Positions 11,178 through 23,696 of a stretch of DNA of 64,000 nucleotides are shown in pieces. The position numbers were made by a program, and so were the translations under genes. Origin of the DNA: Conus ventricosus (taxonomy: Eukaryota; Mollusca; Gastropoda; Neogastropoda; Conidae); assembly GCA_018398815.1 (NCBI GenBank), contig CM031595.1, positions 139,565,679-139,629,678 of the forward strand. Direction: 5' to 3'. The notes below the pieces were generated by a model that was given only the letters and a program-made list of their open reading frames with translations, was not told where the DNA came from and did no database searches. How positions within the stretch are numbered: the stretch's first letter is position 1; every line of letters starts with the position of its first letter.

Positions 11178-12937
11178 GGCCCTATCAGAGGACCACTCTA
11201 ATTTAACTAAACTAATAAATTATGTATTTAGCATTTTTAAAAACAACATTATTATCACAGGAGACTTTAACTATCCAGAAATTGACTGGAGAAATGCACA
11301 AGTGTGTAAAGAACGAGGACTCACCCATATAGACTACAAATTTTGAGTGTGTACAGCAAAATTACATCACCCAAAGACTTCTGAACCTACTCATTACAGA
11401 GTTTACAAACACCCAAGTGTTAGACCTTTAAATGCATACAAACTCGCATGAGAGTCAGCAATCCTTGAGCAAAGGCCCCCACAGGGGAAAAGCCATCACA
11501 CAGCTCTTTACTTCGATGTTCTACGTCAAAAGGATCCTACTTTCTGAAATCAGGTCACTTGTGAATATCAACTGGATGAAAGGAGATTACGAAGCATGAG
11601 GAAACATGTTAGGAGAGATAAATTGGAATGAACCTTTTGACCAATGAGTCAACCAGTGGATGAAATTTGGGGATTATTCAAAATGGACTTATTATCAAGG
11701 ACAAATTATCCCTAAAAAGTCTTTTAAAAAACAAGGACCAACCACAAACCAAGACGAACCCATTCCCCAATCTCTCTTAGATAAAATTCACCTTAAGCGC
11801 ATAGCCTTCAAAAGGTACAAGAAATACCCCCACAAATGAAAACTACAAACAGTATGCTAGAGCCTAGAAACCCGTAACATGGGGGACACGGAAAAATGTA
11901 AAAGCAAAGAGGCATAAACAGGGCTAAAGAATCTAAGGCAAAACCCAAAAGGATTTTCCGTTATGTTACGAGCAAAACCATACCAAAAGAATCGAATAGC
12001 TAAATTACTAAAGGAAGATGGTAACCTTAACACAAAATGATTCGAAAAAACCCAGTGTACTAAACAGCTTCTTTGCCAGTGTTTTACAGAGGAAAGTTAA
12101 CATAAACATTCCAGAGTTTCATGTAAAAAAGAGGTTAACCAGAATTTAACAAAAGAGGAGATCACAACCGACCAGATGAAAAAACATAAAGAATTTAAAA
12201 CCATCGAAGTCCCCAGGCCAACCTGACGATGATTCACCCAATGAGTACTGAAGGACCTGCTAACGTCATCGCTTACCCCATTGAAGACATTATTCGATAG
12301 AACACAAGAAAAGGGTGTAATAACCGAAAGATTGGAAAAGAAGCAAAGTACTTCCTATTTTAAAAGAAAGGAAACAAGAACTCGAGCAGGAAACTACCGT
12401 CCAGTTCAGCCTAACATCTGTTGTCTGTAAAGTTTTTCTGAGGGTTTTTATCGAGACGCTCTTTGCCAGCACTAAACCAAACATACCTTTATCTAGAGAA
12501 CAATTTGGAATTTACCACGGGCGTTCATTTCACACAACTACTTTGTTACTTACAAGAATGTTAGTTAACTTGATGAGAAAATACCAGTTGACGCAGTCTA
12601 CCTAACTTGAGGAAAGCAAATTGATACAGTTCAACACCAAGACTGATAATAAACTGGGAGGCTAATGGTATAAAAGGCAAGTTACTATTGTGGATCAGAG
12701 ATTCTTAAAAGGAAGATCACAGTTTTTGTAAGTGTAAACAGTATAAAACATCGAAGGTCAACGTGATACTAGTAGTGTACCACAAGGTAGTTTCTCGACC
12801 GACATGTTTCATATACTTTATAAATGAATATGCCTGAGGAGTAGACTGTAAGTAAAAAATCTTTGCAGACGACACAAGGCTTACCTGCCATCCGAAATAT
12901 TGAAAGACAGAGATCATTTACAATTGTGTAACACAAT
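11178..12937 (+). pseudogene. CR1-like LINE, 5' part (endonuclease and RT), heavily decayed
   Basis: Broken frames carry landmarks in the right order: ITGDFNYPEIDW of the endonuclease (about 11255-11290); NYRPVQLTSVVCKV (about 12390-12430); SREQFGIYHGRSF; and a VPQGS-like turn near 12775. Frequent single-base losses, rather than only substitutions, have destroyed the frame. The element continues at 16225 after a nested RTE insertion. Confidence 0.75.
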
Positions 12938-15900
12938 CTTGCCCCTGTGGGTTGGGCATAGAAAGACCCCTGCCCTGCCATGCCATGTCGTAAAGAGGCG
13001 ACTAGCAGTGACCACCTCGCCCCGAGGATAAAGGTGTTATGCGAAGGGCAACAACCTGCTATGTAAAAAGACGAGTTTTAAAACAGAAGCATTGACGACA
13101 ATGAACAAAGCATTCACCTGGCAAAAGAAGGGTCCTCCACCCGGAGACTTATGACGCAGTGCAGTGAAACCGAAAGGCAAGCCTGCAAGCCGACTCCCCA
13201 TCTAACACCCCGAGGACAACAACGAAAGATAGTCCACATGGAACATCAGACGATTTTGAAACAGGAAAAACCATCCAAGTTGCGTAGAGAGATGAAAAAA
13301 CTTCAAGATCGTAGGCTAGGACTGAGTGAGAACAAGGTGTCTACAATCAGGACAGTCTGAGACTTTCCATCTGGAGAACAGCTCTGTACTCAGGACACAT
13401 CAGAGGATGGAGCCCCCCCACACTGAGGGTGTGGCCCTGATGCTGGCACCGAGGCACAAGGGGCCCTCATCGGATGGGAACCAGTCAACGTCCCGCATCA
13501 CACAGCCACGTTTACCACGAAGAAGAATGACATCAGGCTGAAACATCATCCAGTGCTATGCTGCCCACCAATGATGCGGAAGAAGAGGAAGAAAGATTAC
13601 TTCTACCAGCAACTGCAGACAGAGATAAACAAAAGAGGAGCAAAGGACATAACCATACTGATGGGGATTTTAACGCCAAGATTCGAAGGGACAACAACAG
13701 CTTATGAGGAAATCATGGGGGGAAAAAAAAAAAATAAAAAACCAAAAACATGACTGGACAGATGAACGAGAATGGTGAGCGTTTATTTGCAGACCTGTGC
13801 GCCCTGAACCACTGGTGATAGGAGGAACATCTTCCTCACACAAGCGCATTCCACAAGGCCACAAGGGAGACCCCGAACCATGTCACGAGAAACAGATTGA
13901 CTCACATCTTGCATTAGCCGCAATTTCGAGGTGAGATCAAGGCGGATGTACGAGTGCTGATAGGTGCTGAAATTGTCATCAGACCACCACCTTCTTAACA
14001 ACAGTGAGACGTTGCCTCAAGAGATCACCAACACCAACAACACACACGTACAAGTACAAAGTCGACTGGCTTCCGGAACAGGACACACAAGCAGCAATTC
14101 CAGCTCAGGCCTTCCAACAGGTTCCATCCCCGGCCGCTACAAGAGCAGATAGAAGAACAGTGAGACGGACATCGAGACACAGTGGGACACTGCAAGAAGC
14201 CTGGCATGACACATGTGAAGAGATCCCTTGCAAGAAGAAGGCCCAGCACAAAGATGATCTCTTCCTGCCGACACCATCCCAAGTTGGAACAAGGAGAGAG
14301 CAGAAAGCTAACACTTAACCGATCCGAACAAGAGCAGCAAGTGAAAGGCACAGGAAGAGCACTACAGCAGCGAACGGAGAATAAAAAAGCATCAAGAAGG
14401 ACAAGAGGGAACTACTTTGACGACGCTGGCCATCCAAGCAGAGGCAGCAGCCGGACAGGGGAATCTGAAGGACCTGTACCTGGTGACCAAGAAGCTGACG
14501 GGTAAGTACCAGCAGACAGACAAGCCCAGTGAAGGACAAGAACGAAAACCCACTGACAACAACCGAGGAACAGCTGAAACGATGGGCAGAACACTTCAGG
14601 AGCTGCTGCACCGCCCCCCCCTGATACCACCGACCAACAACCCACCTGCAGAGACAGACCTGCCCATCCCCTGTGACAAACCCTCAAAGGGCAGAGATCA
14701 AGAAGGCCATTCAAGACCTGAAAAATGGGAAGTCCAGCAGGCCGTAACGAGATACAGCAGAAGCCATCAAGCAGACATAGAGACAGCTGTCAACATGCTA
14801 TATACAGACTCTTCAGCAAATCTGGGAGAAGGAGGAGGTACCGCTCAGGGAAAAGAAGGAATCGTCATCAAGCTGCCGAAGAAATGGATGACCTCAGTGA
14901 CATGCAGGCAACTAACCGAGATCATGCGCCTGTCAACGCTAGGCAAGGTTCTCAACAGGTTCTACTGGAGAGAATGAAAGCGGCCGTCGACCCAAGCTCC
15001 GAGACCACAGGCAGGCCTTCCGCAGACAAATCATTGCCGACCAGAATCGCACAGCCTGCGCATCATCCGTGGAGCACAGTCCTCTGTGAAGTGGAACTCC
15101 CCCCTTTACATCCAACATCATAGATTATGATAAGGCTTCTACAGTGAGGACAGAGATAAGCTGTGGCACTGCAGAAGTCATTTTACGGAGTCCCCGAGAA
15201 GAATCATCTCCCTCATTCCGTGCCACTCACCATGACAAGAACTGCAGGATTGCCCACAGCCGGCCCACCTGTCCGAAAGTTTCGATTGAAGACCCGGAGT
15301 TCGGCAGGGATGCCTCAGTCGCCGTTCCTCTTCCTCCTGTGTCATTGACTGATCATGAAGACCAACTTACAACAGGCAGAAAACAACGGGTATACTGTGG
15401 ACACTCAGACGCAAGCACGACGACCTGACTTTGCGTGAACGAACTGGTCCGCACCTTCACACAGCATATCGCAGATGCAGACAAGACCACTCTTGGAGAC
15501 CACCATCAGCCTGGACAGGGCTCAAGATTAACAGGAAGAAGACCGACTGATGAAAATCACACCACTGCCAACACACCAGTCACATCCATGAATGAGACCA
15601 TCAGGAGGAGGAGTCTTTCGTCTACATCTGAAGCGTGGTTGACCAACAGGAGGCACGGACCGGAGATCTCACACCAGAATCGGCAAGGCAGGAGCATCTT
15701 TCGTCATGCTCAAGAACATCTGGGCATCTGAGGAATCACTAAGAATCCAAACTCCGCATCTTCAACTCCAATGTGAAATCAGTTTCTGCTCTACGATGCG
15801 AGACGTGGCGAACAACACAACAGATGCAACAAAAAGATTCAGACATTCTTCAACACACTTTCCTGAGGCCATCTACAAAATCCGATGCAGGACAAGGTCC

Positions 15901-16224
15901 GAAACGAAAAACTGTGGAGCGTGCGGGACAGAACCAGTGGCCAAGCAAGATACTTGCGAATGAAGTGGGGCTGATCGACATACCCTCAGGAAGCCATCAT
16001 CCAGCACCACAAACGGCCAAGCCTGATCTGGAACCCGCAGTGAAAGAGACAGAGAGGCCGGCCTCGCAAACCGCTGAGACAGAGACACTGAGGCGATTGA
16101 AACAACAAGGAGACCACTTGACTGGACTGACCAGAACAGCCCAGAACAGAGGTGCTATGGCGAAGAGTCGTTGATGGCCTATGCTCCACCCCACCGGAGC
16201 GACTGGCAAAAATGAAAAAATGAA
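12938..16224 (+). mobile_element. RTE-type LINE, near full length, decayed, nested in the CR1
   Basis: About 3.2 kb, the usual RTE length. Landmarks in order: a 5' leader with a CATGTCGTAAAGAGGCGACTA motif; endonuclease pieces (FETGKTIQVA-like, GVALMLAP, a DFNAK-like segment near 13660, IGGT-F-HKR/HKAT near 13820-13865); RT pieces; and the end region [27 protein letters not shown]-like remnants of YG-ETWR, and KPASSTTNGQ-like remnants of the W-GH-LR-P block (15700-16100). Every domain is broken by frameshifts. Imperfect flanking repeats taacacaat (12929-12937) and tagcacaat (16225-16233) suggest a target duplication. Confidence 0.75.
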
Positions 16225-17172
16225 TAGCACAATGTAATTTGAAATGGGACCAAATACTTGGCTATTGCAGTTTAAATAGCGAAAATGCAAAGTTCTCCAC
16301 CATTGGAAAGAATAATCCACACTATCATACACAATACGGAAAATGGTCAATAGAACACTGGAAAGTACTATTTCTGAAGGAATTATAGGTGTCGCCATGT
16401 GACCCAGAATTGAACTTAGAGACTCATATAAACAACATTGTGAAAAAAGGTAATCAATGGCTGGTCTCTCTTGTGAAAGGACTATACAAATCAATCTCCT
16501 GAAATTATGATTCCATGTTCAAATTAGCTCTAATTAGCCCAAATTATTGAATATGGAAAACTCAGTATGGTGCCCCTATCTTAAAAAAACATATAAATAT
16601 GATTGGAAGGTGTTCAACGAAGATTACTCAAGTGTATCACTAGAACGAGGTTACTCGAGATCTATTTATGAGGAGCGCCTAACTCTGTTTAAGTTGCCTA
16701 GCCTAGAATTCGAAGACTAGAGTTGATCCTCATTGAAGTATACAAAATTAATGCACATAATTAATGATCCGTTGCACCACCTCTTCCTTGTACACTAATG
16801 GCTAACAATGAAAAGACTCCGAGGACCAATACCTTACAAAATAACCAAACTAATTTTGCACTACCAGTTTTCGCAAATTTTTTACTAACCGTATCATTAT
16901 CTGTGGAATAACCTTTCCGCTACTACAATCAACTCGCCATCATAAACGCATTAATAGAAATCCAAATTGACAAACAGATTAAAAGACCAGGTATTTTCAC
17001 TGAGTTGGAACTTTATTAAGAATGATGATAAATGTAATTATACACTATGCCCTGACTTAAGCCATTGGGACTTTCACTAAAAGGTGATCCAAAGCACATA
17101 TACGGATACTATTATGAGGGCAAAAGGCATAAAGCCATATGCCATACATTTCTGTGATTCTGTGATTCTGTC
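16225..17172 (+). pseudogene. CR1-like LINE, 3' part
   Basis: This continues the LINE split at 12937: THINNIVKKGNQWL, then a FKLALISPNY-IWKTQYGAP block (the FK-LV-P-LEYG-VW equivalent), and the IEVYKI-like segment near 16735. It ends in repeated CTGTGATT units (17151-17171), the kind of octamer tail known from CR1 elements, which supports the CR1 call. Confidence 0.7.
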
Positions 17173-18289
17173 TCCCTTCGTGACCAGACTTGGGCTATTG
17201 CATAGTACTCTAGTTGTTGATGTCGCACCAGCAGACAGGGACTGACAGTATGGTTTCTTACAGAAATTTATATTTTCCATCCATGTACATAACTGATTTC
17301 AAGTTGTTGGAAGAACATTTCATATGCAGATGTAATCTTTTTGTAATGATTTGAATTTTACTAATGATTAGTTCATCCTCATGTGATCGAATTCCATAAG
17401 AGAATTTCATATTAGTGTATAAAGAGCCGTATAATACTAAAGGCAAAACATGAAGAATGCTTTTGGAAACAGATAGGCGTGCCATTCGTCAACTCTTAAC
17501 AAATGCTGAAACACCTGCAGGCTTGCCAAAAGATATAGCAAACCTCACCGAAAAGGGGTTGAATGTAGAGCTCTCGATCCGTGTCCAAGTTCAAGCAGAC
17601 GAGCTCTCGAAAACAACTTCCTGTTTAGGATACCCGCACTGAATAGAAAAGATGGAAATGAAACAAGACGTGGCATTTCAAACAAAGAAACAATAAACAT
17701 GAATCATATTATATTTGAACTGTAAACTATATTTTTACTGTATGTATTAAGACATTGTATTCTTTTGAGTCCAATAGCAGTCTGATGCAATTATTTGCCT
17801 ATTTTATACAAATAAACTGACTAGCATGATTCAGTCCTGAATTTTGAATACAAATATGGCGAATGTTGGTGTGGACAAGCGTGAAAACAATTTGGAACAA
17901 GACGTTGATAAGCATCGCAGACAGACTGTTGTTTTAGATGGAAGCGTGGTTTTCAGTGCATGAGGACTTTTTATTTTATACATATAACAATGTACCACGC
18001 AGAAAAACGTGCGTCTTCTGTAATTTTGTGGGGAATACTGTTGATTTTCATATCGACGATTTGTTTTGCAGCAAGACAGGTAAGGTTTGCCGTAAGCTAT
18101 TGAGTATTGTAAACTGATCAGTGCTTCTGCTGTTCACAACGCTTGGTTTATACAAACGGTTCCTTGCCCAGGTTGTCCCCGGACTGCTTGGTCTAGCTTA
18201 CACTATCCCCGCGGATAGTGTAACCCACCCCATGTTGATATTGTCCGTGGTGGCACAGTTTCAGAGTTCGGTCTAGCTCAGTTCCAGGT
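17173..18289. other. No clear feature
   Basis: AT-rich. A short open stretch near 17457-17642 and another starting MANVGVDKRENN near 17855 are not recognisable. Part of the right end may belong to the 5' region of the following LINE. Confidence 0.4.
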
Positions 18290-18570
18290 GGAGATTGTAT
18301 TGTTTAGTGAAGGAGCCAAATGCGCCTCCCCGCCGCCCATTCACTTCCTCCCACAGATCATTTGCTGCCGACAGAGATGTGAGGGACAAGGACAAAGAGT
18401 CTTTGTGAATCCGGACTATACCATGAAAGAACGCGAGACCCACAAGATGTTTGAGGGATGAGTTAAAAAAGCGCATTGAAGATGGTGAAAAAAACTTAGC
18501 AATACGCCAAGGAAAGATAGTGACCATAAAACCAAGAATGACCAATGACAGGACTGGTGCGGGAAGAATA
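18290..18570 (+). pseudogene. CR1-like LINE, segment 1 (RRM-type ORF1 tail)
   Basis: The frame reads (V)NPDYTMKERETHKMLRDEL and KKRIEDGEKNLAIRQGKIV, the typical C-terminal end of CR1-group ORF1-like regions just before the endonuclease. The MULE at 18571 interrupts it. Continuations are at 22183-22413 and 23969-24600. Confidence 0.65.
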
Positions 18571-18829
18571 CCAGTGAACTCGTCACACGGTGAAGTCGTC
18601 ACATACTCAAACCCGGCATACAGTGAAAAACGTGTGGCGATTCACCGTGGATTAGCAGACAAACCCTGCTATTGATATCTGATATATTTGTCTAGATCAA
18701 TAAATTTCTCGAAGTATTGCAACAGTCTGGATTTCTTATTATTTGTCTTCAAATATTCAATAAAAAATTTTAAAAAAAAATTAAAAATTGCAACAAAAAA
18801 AAGAATCAGGAGTTGTTGTGAATCTAAAA

Positions 18830-19397
18830 TGGTGCAAGATGGCTGCGGCTCTCAGAACCTGGCGGGTTGTCCTCTCACTGGTCACCAGCGATCCCAGATC
18901 CTGAAGAGCTTGGCATTGGTGGACCTGGCATCGGCTCTTTGGCGCCTGATGATGGTCGACTCCTTGAGAAGCTGGCATGCTCTGGTCACAAGTCTGGATT
19001 CGTCTGACAGTAGCTGCAGCATCAGATACAGGTTAAGGTTTCCTGCACTGGAAGCCTTGGTGTTCAGTCGGCGATGCCAACCCTCCACGTCGTTGTTGGT
19101 CCTTATTCTTCTGTAGAAACAAGACCAGCTGGAAGGTGGCCAAACTGCTGAATCGATCCATTCTGGCGGTATGTAGGTGCAGAGGCAGCGCTGCCCTTCT
19201 GTTGTAGCTTCCCCTCCAACTCTGCCAGAATGCCGTCGATCTTCTCCCAAGGAAGGTAGGGGAGGTCAGGAGCTGTCGACAGTAACCGTGGAATGCTGGT
19301 TTGTTTTGGTAGGCCTGTTGCATCCCTAGCCCCTGCATATGACGCCAAACTGCTTGTCCCCAATGGAAGGGGCATCCACGAACATCAACCTCTGTAA
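18830..19397 (-). pseudogene. MULE transposase, C-terminal half
   Basis: Frames joined by frameshifts carry VDVRGCPFHWGQAVWRHM, then LPYLPWEKIDGILAELE, then RRIRTNNDVEGWHRRLNTKA (holding the third catalytic acid, E of NDVEGWH), then LYLMLQLLSDESRLV and a RAD-R-TN-KLF-IWDRW end. This continues the N-terminal half at 20822-22013: removing the hAT insert and one copy of its 6-bp duplication restores FREVFTEVDVRGC. At least two frameshifts are present in this half. Confidence 0.8.
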
Positions 19398-20222
19398 CAG
19401 GGCCCTTAAAAAAGTTTCCGCGTCTGGGGGGAATTCCGCATTTCGGTTTGTCAAAAAAAAAAAAAAAAAAAAAAAAAAAACCACCGACAGGAGCAAGGTA
19501 TCCGTGATCGCTTGCAAGCGTTCATAGCAACTGCGCGCAAGTTATGGCCCCTGATTATTCTTGGAAGAAATTTCTGGTCGGACTTCCGGAAAAAACAAAA
19601 TGGCGGAGCGTGCAGTCATTGTTCATGCGGGTCGATCTTTTGACGAATCTGCAATTAAAAACATGTGAAATGGGAGTGGACGCTTCAGAAAGTTGACGAA
19701 GAAGTCATTGGAGACTTTCTTCGCAAAGTTATTGCACCAGGTTTAGCTTGGTGCAAACTGTGCTTAAGGGAAGTGTTACGGTAATCGCGGGAAGAAAGCT
19801 GTTGATCACATTCGTTCAGCGAAGCACGTGTCAAACGTCAAGGCGCTGAGTGGAACTACAAGAAAGGTCACTGAAGACACTTTAGCAGCAGTAAAACGTG
19901 CCAGGATAGAACATTGCAATCCTGTGGGGAAAAAAGAGGGTGATATAGAAAATGTGGAGAGTGCAAGCCAGGAAAATAGATAGGGTTCAAACTAATCAAA
20001 GTCAAGTTGTCAGCAAGAAGGTGGATGAGAATGAAATAAAAATTGTGGAGGTGAAATCCAGACAGGAGAAGCAAGGAAACAGCAGACAAAGATATGGTTG
20101 AAATTCAAGTAAGCAAGAAGGTGGATGGCAAAGACAGTGCAGACAATGCAAGCAGCAAGAAGAAACAGTTCCTTGCTATGTTTCTTTAATGCCTCCACCA
20201 CCCAAACACCCAAATGACAAAG

Positions 20223-20266
<44 letters not shown>

Positions 20267-20821
20267 TTGTGAAATCCTGTATTTCAGTGTTTATTATAAT
20301 TTAGGAACTTCAAAATTTGACTTTCAGTATGTGCTGATTCCACAAGTTTCTCATTTATCAAATTTGGATATTGTGACTTTCAAAATGTGCTGATTCCGCA
20401 AGTTGATCTCTGTTATATGAGACTGAACTTTAAAGTGTTTGATGCAGTTACTGACTGTGTGCACCAACTTCAAACTTGATATTGTGTGATCATTTAAACC
20501 TGAAAAGTGAAACTTATTGAGCAACCCCAGAAGTGAGATTTCATCCAAAGACTATAGTTGGTGAACACCTGTAAAACACCTCAAGTTAAAGGGGGTGTGT
20601 TCATTTTATTATGCGTTTAACCCCTTCTCCCCTTGTCCCAAATATGTCTTCCTGTAATAATTATGTGTTTACAGCAATTTTATGCACTAAATAACTCTTG
20701 AAATTATGTCCAGAAAGCACGAAATGGCATAGATTTACACTCGGTTTTTTTAAAAATTTTCCCGGGGGGGCCGGACCCCCCTAGTTTCAGTGGTTTTTTC
20801 CTCCTCCTGTTTTAAGCCCTG
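19398..20821 (+). mobile_element. hAT-like element nested in the MULE
   Basis: The insert starts CAGGGCCCTTAAAA and ends TTTTAAGCCCTG, hAT-style inverted ends, flanked by ctgtaa on both sides (19392-19397 and 20822-20827). A 6-bp duplication fits the hAT6 type rather than the classical 8-bp hATs. Inside, on the + strand near 19600-19990, broken frames show a BED-like zinc finger (WCKLCL ... GKKAVDHIRSAKHVSNVKAL). No catalytic domain is left, so this is a non-autonomous derivative. Poly-A 19453-19480 and (GT)n 20223-20265 are internal. Confidence 0.8.
20223..20265. repeat. (GT)n microsatellite
   Basis: About 21 GT units inside the nested hAT-like element. Confidence 0.95.
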
Positions 20822-22013
20822 CTGTAAACACTTCACGGAAGGCAGCCCATGCAGCAGCTTCAAAATCCATGGTGACACATTCCAAGTTCCAGGAAAGATC
20901 TCTGCGTCGAAGTTCCTGTTTCAAGGCCCGCAGCACAGCCAGATAATCCCGCCGACGTTTCCCAGACATAACAGCAAAGGCCAGTGGTAGCTGCTTTGCC
21001 TGGTCCTCTACACGGACAAAAGCGTGAATACTCCACAACTGTATGAAGGGTGCCCTGACCACCTTATATGTTCCGTCTGCATACCACCGTTTGGCCAGAC
21101 TGAGTAGATTCAGCTGTTGCTCAGAGAAGAACAACACATGACGCTTGTTGTCCACGGTGATATCCACTGAATCTTCGAACTGGTCAGGCCAATGGTTCAT
21201 ATCCAGTTCAAAGCCGAGATCCTGGGGATGGCGTGGGCGACTTCGCTGGCGGTGATAATTGGCAATACGGCCGAGATAGTCGGTGCTGCGCTGGTTGGGA
21301 ATGGGCCGTGACTCCTGTAGCAAATGCTCAGCAATGGTGTATGCTGACTGGTATGGTGCAGCTGCAGCTGTCTTCTTGACATTTCGGACCAGCTTCGCTT
21401 TCACCGCTGCTCCAGATTCTGCTGCATGTAGATGCTCCTGTGTGCCTCTGGTGAAGATGTCTTCTTCTTGATGGACCATCACCTGGCACTTACAGGCAGC
21501 CCAACGCCTGGTGCATCTCCAGTATGTTGCACCATCCTTGGATTGCCTGTGGATACCATAGGTGAAGCCCTCAGAATCAACCAGCAAGGGGTGGCCTCGT
21601 TGTGTGCCTCTGGGGATGATTTCAAACGTCAATGGCTCGTCCTCCATGATCGGCTCTGTTGTTACAGGATCATCAGCAAGTGAAATCTCCTGCACGTCAG
21701 CGGGGACCTGGAAACTGGCACTGCTCATGCTGGCATTAACTAGTTCTTCCTCTACACTGACGTCCATAGAGGCGGTTTCTTCTGCAATCGTAGGGTTCCT
21801 CTCCAAAAACGCTTCTGCGAGGGCAGTGGCCTCACAGTCTTGGCATTTCCACTCCAACTCTGTCTCTCCTCTGACAGCTTGTCTGTAAATTCTTCTGTCA
21901 ATGCCAGTGCCACTAATACGATGCTGCCATCTTCTACATGTCCCATCACACAACACGGCCTCTTGTCGTGGTCTGACTTCATGCTGGCAAACGATGCAGA
22001 TAGCAACTTCCAT
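20822..22013 (-). CDS. MULE transposase, N-terminal half (PHD-like, FLYWCH, MULE core)
   Basis: An intact frame of about 400 codons from Met at 22013. Residues 6-60 hold a PHD-like zinc-binding pattern (CIVC, CDGTC, then CQDC). Residues about 135-200 form a FLYWCH zinc finger (LLVDSEGFTYGIHRQSKD, YWRCTRRWAACKC, H-H spacing in EHLHAAE). From about residue 295 comes the MULE core with the first catalytic Asp in WYADGTYKV and the second in CVTMDFEAA. It is cut at FREVF by the hAT insertion; the C-terminal half is at 18830-19397. The gene acts as DNA transposase for the inverted ends at 18571 and 22182. The intact frame indicates a fairly recent element, but the hAT insertion makes it inactive. 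Confidence 0.85.
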
Positions 22014-22182
22014 GACTCTTCTGACAGTTTTGCAAAACAGGCATGCTAAAAATTTGATATCCCCTCACTGTGACGACTTCACCGTGTGACGAGTTCACTG
22101 TTAATTGCAAAGAAAAAACAACGGTGAACTCGCCACACATTTTTCAGCTGTGACGACTTCACCGTGTGACGAGTTCACTGGT

Positions 22183-22413
22183 AGTCTGCAGGAAACAGTG
22201 GTGGGAGTGACAGGGATTGACTGGATCAAGGACATGTACATAGTGTAAATAAAACAAACATAAATAGAAGAATGAATAGTAAGAGAGGGAGTCATGACAG
22301 TACAAGATATGGAGTGAATGGATGCTCGGTACTGTACACCAATATGGACAGCTTTTTGAACAAAAAAGATGAGTTTTTTACAAGAATACACGAAATTAAA
22401 CCTAGTTTAATTG
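22183..22413 (+). pseudogene. CR1-like LINE, segment 2 (endonuclease start)
   Basis: The frame at 22272-22413 gives VLYTNMDSFLNKKDEFFTRI and HEIKPSLIG, the N-terminal strand and following helix of the CR1 endonuclease. It stops at the second insertion and resumes at about 23969 with YDMFLNNKISRG; the short piece between these motifs is missing. Confidence 0.75.
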
Positions 22414-23177
22414 GTCCAGGGCTCCCAATGACGCACATATGTGCGTCCATGACGCACTATGAGCGAAAAGGACGCACTGACAAAACGTGTAGCGAGTCCT
22501 GCGGGACGCACTACAAAATCAGGCAAACCCCAAAACGTGCCGCGGTCAGTGATCAAAGCTGAGCACACCACAAGCTTCGCGCGCGATTGCCTACCGTCAA
22601 AATCAGGACAGCGTGTGCCCGCGAAAGTACAGTAAGCCGAGAAGCTGCGTAAACACTGATAGGCTCGCCTTGTGGCCCACGTCACTGAACGGTTACTCAG
22701 TCGACCGGCTGACTTATTCAGACTGTGGCGCCCGCCGCCACTAATTAAAACCTTTCCCGTACGTCGCCTAAAATTTTGCGCGCTGTACTTCGTGGGTGTG
22801 CAGAAACCCATGCTTTCTAAGAAGGAATAACCCCTCGCCGTACGCCGTGGGTGTACAGTAACCCATGGTTTTTGTTTAGGAACTAACCCCTCGCCGTACG
22901 CCGTGGGTGTACAGTAACCCATGGTTTTTCTCGAGGAAGTGAGACCTTGGTACGTCATGCAAATTTGACTTCTATGAGATGAGAGTCTTGCTACTTGCGT
23001 CAAACGGTTGTTCGTTGTTTTTGTTTCTCGGTGAATAACTGTGCACAGGCGGCCGCATGAATGTGCGTTTATCTGTGTGTGTGCATGTGAGCATTATTGC
23101 ATGTTTGTGCGAGAGAGAAAGAGAAACAGAGAGAGAGAGAAAGAAAGTGTGTGTGCGTGTGTGTGCATGCATGGAAA

Positions 23178-23209
<32 letters not shown>

Positions 23210-23211
<2 letters not shown>

Positions 23212-23288
23212 ACGAACTAATAAATTCCAAGGATAAGTACCGAGCACCATTCCAGCAACTTACAGAGCAGCTTGGTGTTGCAATGACT
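23210..23288. repeat. Inverted repeat arm X (partner 23838-23917)
   Basis: About 79 bases beginning CAACGAACTAATAAATTCC are found as a nearly exact reverse complement at 23838-23917. The spacing of ~550 bp rules out a simple hairpin transcript signal and suggests rearranged transposon arms. Confidence 0.8.
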
Positions 23289-23696
23289 GCAAGAAATATT
23301 CAATTATAAACAAAGCTTGCTCTTATGTCTTAGATTGAAGAAATAAGGGGAAACAAGCATTCATATCTGCAGTGGTAGATAATTCTGCCTAACTAACAGT
23401 ATGTGCTTGAGTGGGTGAATGGGGAAAAATAAAATAAATGCTTCTCAAAATGAGCCTTCAGCAAGAGTCTCCAAGAGGGAGACAGTCTCCAATGGGGAGG
23501 AAACCCACTAACATATAACCCCTGGTCAGATACCGATATTTCGAAACCTGATTGTTTCTCCTCAGTGACCGCGGAAAGTGGTAATTTGACTCCTCTGCCT
23601 TTTCGGTTTTAAGAAGAATGCTATCCCAGAAAAAGCTGGTGTGCAATACCGTAGTATGTTTGTTGAGTTTTCAAAAAACCAACCAAAGGTGCCACC

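Larger units (their letters stand above)
18571..22182 (-). mobile_element. MULE DNA transposon with perfect 33-bp inverted ends
   Basis: Positions 18571-18603 and 22150-22182 are exact inverted repeats of 33 bases. Weaker inverted similarity extends inward to about 80 bases, and a second copy of the terminal motif lies at 22069-22098. Inside, on the minus strand, is a MULE transposase cut in two by a hAT insertion (19398-20821). No matching target duplication is visible outside the ends. The whole element sits in a CR1-like LINE. Confidence 0.85.

Noticed and set aside
15997..16494. 165-codon minus-strand ORF
   Set aside because: Antisense of the RTE 3' end and the CR1 continuation; no recognisable protein.
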